A stretch of DNA of 12,807 nt from Syntrophomonadaceae bacterium (GTDB lineage Bacteria > Bacillota > Dethiobacteria > DTU022 > UBA8154), in contig SKTJ01000138.1 of NCBI GenBank assembly GCA_007122565.1, forward strand, positions 1 through 12,807. The letters are read 5' to 3'. Position numbers and translations under genes: made by a program. Positions 7,631-12,807 of this stretch are shown here, in pieces. How positions within the stretch are numbered: position 1 is the stretch's first letter; every line of letters starts with the position of its first letter. The notes under the pieces were generated by a model. That model had not been told where the DNA came from. It did not search any database and was given only the letters and a program-made list of their open reading frames with translations.

Positions 7631-8260
7631 ATGGAACTTAATTTTATTCTCCTTTATGTGACAACCGTATTTTTTGCATCAATTACGCCTGGCCCCAGCA
7701 TGATTCTGGCATTGAATCACGGCATTAAATATGGTGCCAGGCCTGTCATAGTCAGCGCCTTTGGTAATTTGACTGCAACCTTAATCCAGGCATCCTTATC
7801 CATTACCGGTTTAGGACTGATTCTACAACAATCAGAAAATGTCTTTAATACTGTTAAATACCTGGGTGCATTATATCTGATTTACCTCGGCGTCAGAACT
7901 TTTTTCGCATCAGCAGATATTAAATTACTGACCGTTGGCAGTGTCTGCACAGATGTCAATCCTGGAAAATTATACACTGAGGCTTTTATTGTTACCATGG
8001 GAAACCCCAAAGCAATAATCTTTTTTACAGCCCTGTTTCCCCAATTTATCCAAACCGGGTTCAGCAATATAATTCAACTTACCATGGTCATGGCAATTCT
8101 GGCTGTTACAGCTTTCTTGTGCATGATGATATATGGTTTCTGCGGTGGAAGGCTAATATTAATGCTAAATCGAATAGGAATTTACAAATGGATCAATCGC
8201 CTATTAGGCGGCACTTTAATCGGCATGGGTATAAGTTTGGCCACAGGCAGGTTAGGCTAA
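7631..8260 (+). CDS. LysE/RhtB-family amino-acid exporter
   Basis: A 209-residue membrane protein with about six hydrophobic segments, the standard size for the LysE/RhtB translocators that export amino acids and related compounds. The N-terminal signature is clear (FFASITPGPSMILALNHG, with TPGP at 19-22), as is the GNPKAIIFF motif (124-132) typical of the RhtB branch. Start chosen at ATG 7631 because GGATGGAG lies just upstream; an in-frame ATG at 7619 sits on top of that ribosome site and would be poorly served. Divergent from a MocR regulator, a common pairing in which the regulator senses PLP or an amino-acid compound and switches on export. Substrate unknown. The 3' end enters a palindrome. 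Confidence 0.92.
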   Translation: MELNFILLYVTTVFFASITPGPSMILALNHGIKYGARPVIVSAFGNLTATLIQASLSITGLGLILQQSENVFNTVKYLGALYLIYLGVRTFFASADIKLLTVGSVCTDVNPGKLYTEAFIVTMGNPKAIIFFTALFPQFIQTGFSNIIQLTMVMAILAVTAFLCMMIYGFCGGRLILMLNRIGIYKWINRLLGGTLIGMGISLATGRLG

Positions 8261-8301
8261 AAATGGGACAAGGGGACAGGTCCCTTGTCCCATTTTTAGC
8301 C
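8255..8301. repeat. Long palindrome with 29-base repeat copy 2, at the lysE stop
   Basis: Arms 8255-8277 (starting GGCTAAAAATGGG) and 8280-8301 (ending CCCATTTTTAGCC) pair over 22 base pairs with one bulged G and a two-base loop. The lysE stop (8258-8260) lies inside the left arm. Bases 8264-8292 are the reverse complement of 6091-6119 without a mismatch. The A-tract/T-tract at the stem base makes this copy a plausible bidirectional intrinsic terminator between lysE and the next gene. Confidence 0.85.
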
Positions 8302-8325
8302 CAGGAAGAAAGGAGTTTTATTATC

Positions 8326-9006
8326 ATGATACTATTCTCAAGGCCCGGTCCCATAAATACTGACGCAGTTGTAGAAGTGGTGCTGGCAGAGTCGTCCAAG
8401 TATGAATACATTGTGGCTGCATCTGTTACGGGAGACAGCGCCGTAAAAATTATAGAAAAGGTGAAAAACAAAAAGGTTGTATGTGTCACCTGCCCCCAGG
8501 GAATGCACTGGGAAGTGGATAAAATGAACGAGGACCTCTTTGCCAAAATCCCCGAATTGGCAGATATCCGTGATGCCTGGGTAAAGCAAGGATTAACCAA
8601 GGTGCCCATGCAAGTAACAGCAGAAAACAGGCTGAAGCTTGAGAGCTATGGCGTCCCCATTGTCCAGGGTACCATCCCTTTTTTCGGACCAAGCTTTTCC
8701 ATGCGTCTCCATCTTCATCACATTTCTTCCCTGGATATCCTGGCAAAGACGTTGGAGTTGATTTCAACGGGCACGCTGGTATGCCTGGAAAGTGTACTCA
8801 TGTGCGTGGATGCTGCTATTATCCCGGAGCATGAGGAGGTCCTTGCCGTAGCAGGTACGGAAAGGGGCCTTGATACAGCATGGGTTATCAGAAGCAGCGC
8901 ATCAGCTAACCTGTTTCACCCGGAAAAAGGCAGCCGCTTTGTGGAGTTGATCGCCAAACCAAGGATTGCCATGCAACCGGATATAAATATTGAATACTTA
9001 AGATAG
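8326..9006 (+). CDS. COG1751-like protein, pyruvate kinase C-terminal-type fold
   Basis: A 226-residue cytoplasmic protein. Start chosen at ATG 8326, with AAAGGAG (8309-8315) ten bases upstream; the frame is open further up into lysE, but that part is out of frame with LysE and is not coding. The pattern [13 protein letters not shown] at the N-terminus, [31 protein letters not shown] (152-167) and [18 protein letters not shown] (171-188) fits the archaeal/bacterial COG1751 family, which has the fold of the regulatory C-terminal domain of pyruvate kinase without the catalytic barrel. The function of this family is not established; ligand binding is a guess from the fold. It sits 66 bases after lysE behind a palindrome, and its last nine bases overlap the end of convergent glgC. 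Confidence 0.75.
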   Translation: MILFSRPGPINTDAVVEVVLAESSKYEYIVAASVTGDSAVKIIEKVKNKKVVCVTCPQGMHWEVDKMNEDLFAKIPELADIRDAWVKQGLTKVPMQVTAENRLKLESYGVPIVQGTIPFFGPSFSMRLHLHHISSLDILAKTLELISTGTLVCLESVLMCVDAAIIPEHEEVLAVAGTERGLDTAWVIRSSASANLFHPEKGSRFVELIAKPRIAMQPDINIEYLR

Positions 9007-10158
9007 GGGGGACAGGGGAACGGCAATATTTTTTTCAAGGCATACGATCTCTATGGGGTTTTTGTTGGTGTCACTAACCTGGTAACACACGCCCGTATGG
9101 CAATCGTTTAGAATAGCGGTATTCTCGTTGATAATAGCCCTTTTTATATAGGTGTCCTTCCCTATTTTAACGCCTGGCATAATAACAGAATCTTTTATTA
9201 CCGTCCCCTCCCCCACATACACGTTGGCCGAAAGTATGGAATTATAAATTTCACCAAACACCATGCAGCCTTTGCTGATCAGGGAATTTTCTGCCCTTGC
9301 CGTCGGAGCAAGATAGTAAGGGGGCAGGTTGCTGCTTACGCTATAAATTTGCCAACTGGGATCATTAAGATCTAACGGAGGCTCATCAGTCAACAAGTCC
9401 ATATTGGCATGCCAAAGGGATTCAATAGTTCCTATATCCCGCCAGTAACCCTGAAAGGGATAGGCAAACATACGGCAGCCTTCCTTTAACATTAAGGGGA
9501 TAACATCTTTTCCGAAATCGTTACTGGAGTCGGGATTTTCTTCATCAATGCGCAGGTATTTTTCCAGCAGTTCCCTGCTGAATAGATAAACTCCCATAGA
9601 AGCCAGGTTACTGCGCGGCTTTTGCGGCTTTTCCTGAAACTCCACAATGCGACCATCTTCTGCTGTGTGCATAACGCCAAAACGTCCTGCTTCTCTCCAC
9701 GGGACTTGAATTACGGCGATAGTGACCTCAGCGCCTTTTGCCTCATGGTAATTCAATAACCGCGAATAATCCATCTTATAAATATGATCGCCGGAGGTAA
9801 CTAAAACATTGCGGGGAAGGTGCTTTTCAATGAAACGGGTGTTTTGGTAGACGGCGTTGGCCGTTCCTTTATAGCTGTTTACTCCCTCTTCATTTGTAAA
9901 AGGAGGAAGTATAGTGAGGTCCAAATCCCAGGATGAGCCGTTTCCCATATGAGAATTTAAAACTTGCGGTTGGTACTGTGTCAGGACCCCAACCGTATCG
10001 ATACCGGAGTTGCTGCAGTTGCTGAGGGTAAAATCTATAATACGATATCTCCCACCGAAAGGAATTGCCGGCTTGGCCAGGTGCCTTGTCAAATTACCAA
10101 GCCTTCGTCCCTCTCCACCTGCTAAAAGCATCGCAATACAATCTTTTGATTCAGCCAT
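8998..10158 (-). CDS. glgC: Glucose-1-phosphate adenylyltransferase (ADP-glucose pyrophosphorylase)
   Basis: A 386-residue enzyme making ADP-glucose from ATP and glucose-1-phosphate, the committed step of bacterial glycogen synthesis (EC 2.7.7.27). Nucleotidyltransferase motifs in order: [11 protein letters not shown] (11-21), KPAIPFGG (29-36), GTANAVYQN (98-106), [10 protein letters not shown] (122-131), FQEKP (174-178), then a left-handed beta-helix C-terminal part (about 290-370) typical of GlgC. Start chosen at ATG 10158, with AAAGGTGAGG upstream; the frame is open to 10200 without a better site. Its stop lies inside the convergent COG1751 gene (9-base overlap), and the last residues, PLSPLS, come from a GGGGGACAGGGGAAC stretch like the repeats elsewhere in the window. 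It lies downstream of glgA, separated by a terminator and a pseudogene, so it probably has its own promoter. Confidence 0.96.
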   Translation of the reverse strand: MAESKDCIAMLLAGGEGRRLGNLTRHLAKPAIPFGGRYRIIDFTLSNCSNSGIDTVGVLTQYQPQVLNSHMGNGSSWDLDLTILPPFTNEEGVNSYKGTANAVYQNTRFIEKHLPRNVLVTSGDHIYKMDYSRLLNYHEAKGAEVTIAVIQVPWREAGRFGVMHTAEDGRIVEFQEKPQKPRSNLASMGVYLFSRELLEKYLRIDEENPDSSNDFGKDVIPLMLKEGCRMFAYPFQGYWRDIGTIESLWHANMDLLTDEPPLDLNDPSWQIYSVSSNLPPYYLAPTARAENSLISKGCMVFGEIYNSILSANVYVGEGTVIKDSVIMPGVKIGKDTYIKRAIINENTAILNDCHTGVCYQVSDTNKNPIEIVCLEKNIAVPLSPLS

Positions 10159-10234
10159 TTTTTTTGCCTCACCTTTCATTTGCATAAGTTCAGAAAGCAC
10201 ATAATGTACTGCTCTAGGTTTTTTTACTTCCTCT

Positions 10235-10354
10235 TTACTGTTGTTTACGGCGGTTTTCTGCCTCTTCTAACTCCCGCTGTTATTGGTGGGTCAGAAACTC
10301 AGGTTCCATTTTCTTTATAAAGGCATGGGCTACGAACTGCATGGTATTCCTGAC
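10235..10354 (-). pseudogene. Decayed copy of the receiver-gene 3' end
   Basis: Translated on the minus strand this gives VRNTMQFVAHAFIKK, then ten divergent codons ending in an in-frame TAA, then [14 protein letters not shown] and a stop. The intact receiver gene (11932-12324) reads VREAIQFGAHAFIKK and QRELQEAEIRRKHS at the same places. Nucleotide similarity extends from the 3' end of the receiver through about 40 codons; the first about 90 codons and the start codon are missing. There is thus no functional product. It lies between glgA and glgC, and probably forms part of the glgC leader. Confidence 0.85.
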
Positions 10355-10398
10355 AACTATGTACATCCATACCGGTAGTGACCTTCAGGGACACCTTC

Positions 10399-10404
10399 AT
10401 TATA
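10399..10404 (-). promoter_or_regulatory. Candidate -10 box upstream of glgC (duplicated)
   Basis: TATAAT on the minus strand, identical to the hexamer at 12368-12373 upstream of the intact receiver gene. No good -35 lies 16-18 bases upstream in either copy. As it follows the glgA terminator and is the best box in the 330 bases before glgC, it could start the glgC transcript with the pseudogene as leader. Confidence 0.35.
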
Positions 10405-10431
10405 TTAAAACCGTTTAATGAATAAAATGAG

Positions 10432-10469
10432 AAAGATGCGCATTTTTGTTAGGCAAAGTGCGCATTTTT
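10432..10469 (-). terminator. Probable intrinsic terminator of glgA
   Basis: On the minus strand AAAAATGCGCA pairs with TGCGCAT (seven clean base pairs, then one mismatch and three A-T pairs), followed by CTTTCTCATTTTATTC. It begins 20 bases after the glgA stop. It is a diverged duplicate of the codY terminator. Confidence 0.65.
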
Positions 10470-10488
10470 ACATACATAACATTCCCTT

Positions 10489-11913
10489 TTATATTTCAAG
10501 TATATGCCTGTACAGGTCCCGGTACTGTTGGGCCGGGCCGCTCCAGCTATAGTCGCGTTTAACCGCATTTCTCACCAGAACAGACCAGGCTTTTTTATCC
10601 CCGTAAAAATCAACTGCCCTTTTAATAGTGGATAGCATATCCCGGGCATTGAAATCGGCAAATGTAAAACCGTTACCTTCCATCTCCGATTCGTCAAATG
10701 CCTGCACTGTATATTTTAAGCCTCCCGTCTCCCGCACGATGGGAATGGTGCCGTAGCGCATGGCGATAAGCTGGCAGATGCCACAGGGTTCAAAAAGGGA
10801 GGGCAGAAGAAGCATGTCGGAACCGGCATAAATTTTACGTGCCAGAGAATCATCGTAGAATAGGTTCAACGATAACTTTTGTGGATTGTGCCAAGCCATA
10901 CCTGCGAGAAACTTCTCGTATTTCTTTAAGCCCATGCCCAGGAAAATAAGCTGGAGATCCATAGAAAGTATCTCCTCCATGGCGTCGGTAATTAAATCTA
11001 GGCCCTTTTGTTCAACCAGACGGTTAATGAAGGTGATAACCGGTATGTTTTCCCCCTTGGGGAGGCCGAGGGTTTCTTGCAGTTTCAGCTTATTTTTTCG
11101 TTTCTTGGCCAGGGAATTCCGATAGGGAACAAAGATCTCCGTGTCGGACATGGGGTCATAAGACTGGTAGTCAAGGCCATTTAAGATGTCGACCAGGTTC
11201 TCCCGCCTCGCCCTTAGAAGGCCGCTGAGGCCATAGTAGGAGCCCTGAATCTCCTCCGAATATGTTTTGCTCACAGTCGAAAGGAAATCGGCAAAGACAA
11301 GCCCCCCCTTTAAGTAGCTTCCCTCTCCAAAGTACTCAAGACCCTCCGTGGTAAAGTATTCATCTCCCAACTCCAGTAGCTCCTGCAATAAATCCAGGGG
11401 GAAAAGGCCCTGGTACTCCAGGTTATGGATGGTGAAGAGCGTTCGGATATCTTTATAAAACAGGTCGCTACCGTAGCGCGCCTTGAGAAAAACCGGCACC
11501 AAGCCTGTATGCCAGTCGTGACAATGCAGGATCCGGGGCAGAAAATCAATATAAGGAAGGGCTTCCAGGGTGGCACGGCAGAGGAAGGCAAAGCGTTCGG
11601 CGTCGTCATAAAAACCGTAGAGGCCACTCCTGTTAAAAAAATAATCGTTGTCGATAAAATAAAAATTAATGCCGTCTCTTTTCAATTCAAAAATACTGCA
11701 TTGATGGTATCTCCACCCCATAGTAATGATTAGCTTTTTCCTGAGAACCATCTTTTCCTTAAACTGGAGCGGTATATCTCCGTAATTCGGGAGGATTACC
11801 CGCGCCTCTATCCCCAGTTTTCTCAACTCCAGGGGAAGCGACCCTATTACATCGGCTAAGCCGCCTGTCTTAATAAAGGGAACTGCTTCAGAAGCTATAA
11901 GCAAGACTTTCAT
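10489..11913 (-). CDS. glgA: Glycogen synthase (ADP-glucose type)
   Basis: A 474-residue GT5-family glycosyltransferase that adds glucose from ADP-glucose to growing alpha-1,4-glucan (EC 2.4.1.21). Visible motifs: KTGGLADV near the N-terminus (15-22, ADP-glucose contact), HCHDWHTG (130-137), INRLVEQKG (296-304, with the Arg and Lys of the donor site) and the C-terminal PSLFEPCGICQLIAM block (about 371-385) with the conserved Glu. Length is normal for the family. Start chosen at ATG 11913 because AAAGGTGAG lies just upstream; a GTG at 11922 overlaps that ribosome site. It begins 18 bases after the receiver gene, so the two are almost certainly co-transcribed, and it is bracketed by two direct copies of the receiver-upstream region. 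Confidence 0.96.
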   Translation of the reverse strand: MKVLLIASEAVPFIKTGGLADVIGSLPLELRKLGIEARVILPNYGDIPLQFKEKMVLRKKLIITMGWRYHQCSIFELKRDGINFYFIDNDYFFNRSGLYGFYDDAERFAFLCRATLEALPYIDFLPRILHCHDWHTGLVPVFLKARYGSDLFYKDIRTLFTIHNLEYQGLFPLDLLQELLELGDEYFTTEGLEYFGEGSYLKGGLVFADFLSTVSKTYSEEIQGSYYGLSGLLRARRENLVDILNGLDYQSYDPMSDTEIFVPYRNSLAKKRKNKLKLQETLGLPKGENIPVITFINRLVEQKGLDLITDAMEEILSMDLQLIFLGMGLKKYEKFLAGMAWHNPQKLSLNLFYDDSLARKIYAGSDMLLLPSLFEPCGICQLIAMRYGTIPIVRETGGLKYTVQAFDESEMEGNGFTFADFNARDMLSTIKRAVDFYGDKKAWSVLVRNAVKRDYSWSGPAQQYRDLYRHILEI

Positions 11914-11931
11914 CAAACTCACCTTTCGTGT

Positions 11932-12324
11932 TTACGAATGTTTACGGCGTATTTCTGCTTCTTGTAACTCCCGCTGTATTGCGGGGACCAGACGATCCAG
12001 GTTCCGTTTCTTTATAAAGGCATGGGCACCGAACTGTATGGCCTCCCTAACAGCATCTTCCTCCATTTCCCCGGAGACAATAATGAAAGGTATATCCAGA
12101 CCGCTTTCCCAATATACCTTTAAAGCTCCGAAGACGCTAAAGCGCGGCATATTGTGATTGGATAGGATCAGGTCCCACGCTTCTTCCTGCAAAGCCTTGC
12201 CCATTGTCTCTTCTGTTTGCACGCGGAAGTATACAGGCTTATAACCGCCCTTACGTAAAGCTCGTAATATAAGCAAAGTGTCGTCTTCCGAGTCTTCGAT
12301 TATGAGTATACGTAAAAGGCTCAT
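11932..12324 (-). CDS. Receiver-only protein lacking the phospho-acceptor Asp
   Basis: A 130-residue single CheY-like receiver domain with no output domain. The acidic pair (Glu10, Asp11 in IIEDSEDD), the switch Ser84 (IIVSGE) and Lys105 (FIKK) are present. The acceptor position, normally Asp in a D-x-x-MP context, is Asn56 (LSNHNMPRFS; codon AAT). By the canonical mechanism it cannot be phosphorylated, so it may be a fixed-state or ligand-controlled pseudo-receiver. An SD-like AGGATGA precedes ATG 12324. It is the first gene after codY and runs into glgA 18 bases later, suggesting a role in glycogen control or in the same stress/nutrient response; that is inference. A decayed copy of its 3' end lies between glgA and glgC. 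Confidence 0.88.
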   Translation of the reverse strand: MSLLRILIIEDSEDDTLLILRALRKGGYKPVYFRVQTEETMGKALQEEAWDLILSNHNMPRFSVFGALKVYWESGLDIPFIIVSGEMEEDAVREAIQFGAHAFIKKRNLDRLVPAIQRELQEAEIRRKHS

Positions 12325-12367
12325 ATTTTTTTGTCATCCTATCAGGAGGTAGTAGACTTACATCTTT

Positions 12368-12373
12368 ATTATA
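12368..12373 (-). promoter_or_regulatory. Candidate -10 box for the receiver-glgA operon
   Basis: TATAAT on the minus strand, 44 bases before the receiver start and just after the codY terminator. No clear -35 hexamer is present at 16-18 bases. Its conservation in the duplicated block near 10400 supports a function, but the missing -35 keeps this tentative. Confidence 0.4.
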
Positions 12374-12400
12374 TTAAAACCGTTCAATCAGAAAATGAGA

Positions 12401-12437
12401 AAAATGCGCATCTTTGTTAACCAAAAGTGCGCATTTT
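12401..12437 (-). terminator. Probable intrinsic terminator of codY
   Basis: On the minus strand AAAATGCGCA (12437-12428) pairs perfectly over ten bases with TGCGCATTTT (12410-12401); inner CTTT/AAAG can extend it. TTTTTCTCATTTTC follows. The stem starts within the codY stop codon (12437-12439). A diverged copy serves glgA near 10450. Confidence 0.75.
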
Positions 12438-12807
12438 CAAATCTTACTGCCCATATATTGAAAACAATAAGGGTTAAGAACTCTGATATATGTGCCTTTC
12501 ATCCCCAAGGAGTGCGACTTCAGCACACCCGCACTTTCAAGCTTACGCAGCGCATTGACAATGACCGAACGGGAAATCCCCAGCTTATTAGCTATTTTAC
12601 CGGTAACCAGTAAGCCCTCATCACCAGTGATCTCCTTGAACAGCTGTTCAGCTGCTTCCGTTTCGCTATAAGAAAGGGTATCCACGGCCAGCTTGACTAC
12701 AGCCTTGCTACGGGTTTCTTCTGCAAGTTTTTCTAATTTCTTACGCAAGATTTGCATGCCGACAACAGCAGCTCCCCTCTCGGCAAGGATTAAGTCATCT
12801 ATAAACA
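12437..12807 (-). CDS. codY: GTP- and amino-acid-responsive regulator CodY (3' part; 5' beyond window)
   Basis: The frame is open to the window edge, giving 122 C-terminal residues; the N-terminal GAF sensor lies outside. [21 protein letters not shown] is the linker that follows the GAF domain in CodY. A helical segment and the winged helix come next, with the near-invariant [17 protein letters not shown] recognition region and [12 protein letters not shown] wing. CodY represses stationary-phase and nutrient-acquisition genes in Bacillota when GTP and branched-chain amino acids are abundant. An internal ATG at 12757 is not the start, because the conserved linker continues upstream of it. It precedes the receiver-glgA operon, separated by a terminator. 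Confidence 0.95.
   Translation of the reverse strand, partial: FIDDLILAERGAAVVGMQILRKKLEKLAEETRSKAVVKLAVDTLSYSETEAAEQLFKEITGDEGLLVTGKIANKLGISRSVIVNALRKLESAGVLKSHSLGMKGTYIRVLNPYCFQYMGSKI

Larger units (their letters stand above)
10365..10469 (-). repeat. Second copy of codY-terminator / receiver-upstream region
   Basis: This stretch aligns with 12334-12437, including TTATATTAAAACCGTTTAATG (one base different in the partner), AAAATGAGAAA, and both arms of a GCGCA hairpin. Together with the receiver pseudogene on its left it makes one duplicated block lacking about 280 bases of the receiver gene. The two blocks are in direct orientation and bracket glgA. Confidence 0.85.

Noticed and set aside
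6091..8301. Insertion sequence or composite transposon with terminal inverted repeats
   Set aside because: No transposase between the repeats and no target-site duplication seen; the repeats are self-palindromic and sit at stop codons.
8119..8325. Upstream extension of the COG1751-like gene into lysE
   Set aside because: Out-of-frame translation of lysE and of the palindrome; a strong ribosome site and the conserved N-terminus place the start at 8326.
12395..12613. Plus-strand 72-codon open frame opposite codY
   Set aside because: Antisense to the conserved CodY winged helix and begins in the terminator hairpin.
1..12807. CRISPR arrays, tRNA or rRNA genes, prophage genes
   Set aside because: No regularly spaced repeats, no tRNA-like cloverleaf sequence noticed, and no phage or integrase-type proteins among the coding regions.

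Overview
The window reads as chromosome from an anaerobic, Clostridia-class Bacillota. A Peptococcaceae/Desulfotomaculum-like lineage is my best guess; it is inferred, not proven. The strongest taxonomic marker is the C-terminal half of CodY at the right edge. Strong AGGAGG-type ribosome sites, GTG starts and low-to-medium GC agree. Dispersed GGGAC/GTCCC hairpins sit at several gene ends.

Left part (1-4315, almost all minus strand): an MFS exporter, a YbaK-type aminoacyl-tRNA deacylase just upstream of it, and a large membrane hybrid histidine kinase. The kinase sensor has a CxxCH motif (Tll0287/DUF3365-like). The first bases hold what may be the tail of a plus-strand gene.

Middle (4316-9006): a plus-strand pair follows a 324-base divergent spacer. 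It is a 72-residue protein resembling the N-terminal domain of the next gene, then a leaderless trypsin-fold serine protease with an intact His/Asp/Ser triad. Next comes a divergent MocR-type regulator / LysE-type amino-acid exporter pair, with TGGTAC direct repeats between the genes and inverted copies of one 29-base palindromic repeat at the two outer ends. A COG1751-like protein related to the pyruvate kinase C-terminal domain then converges on and overlaps glgC.

Right part (8998-12807, minus strand; transcription order codY, receiver, glgA, glgC): CodY (amino-acid/GTP-responsive regulator), a 130-residue receiver-only protein with Asn at the expected phospho-Asp position, glycogen synthase and ADP-glucose pyrophosphorylase. 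The codY terminator, receiver upstream region and receiver 3' end occur a second time, decayed, between glgA and glgC. The receiver copy there is a pseudogene. glgA is thus bracketed by direct repeats, and glgC probably uses the duplicated upstream region.

Functionally the right half joins nutrient sensing (CodY) to glycogen synthesis (GlgC makes ADP-glucose, GlgA polymerises it). The most unusual items are the standalone-domain/protease pair, the Asn-bearing receiver, the duplication around glgA, and the palindromic elements placed at stop codons.
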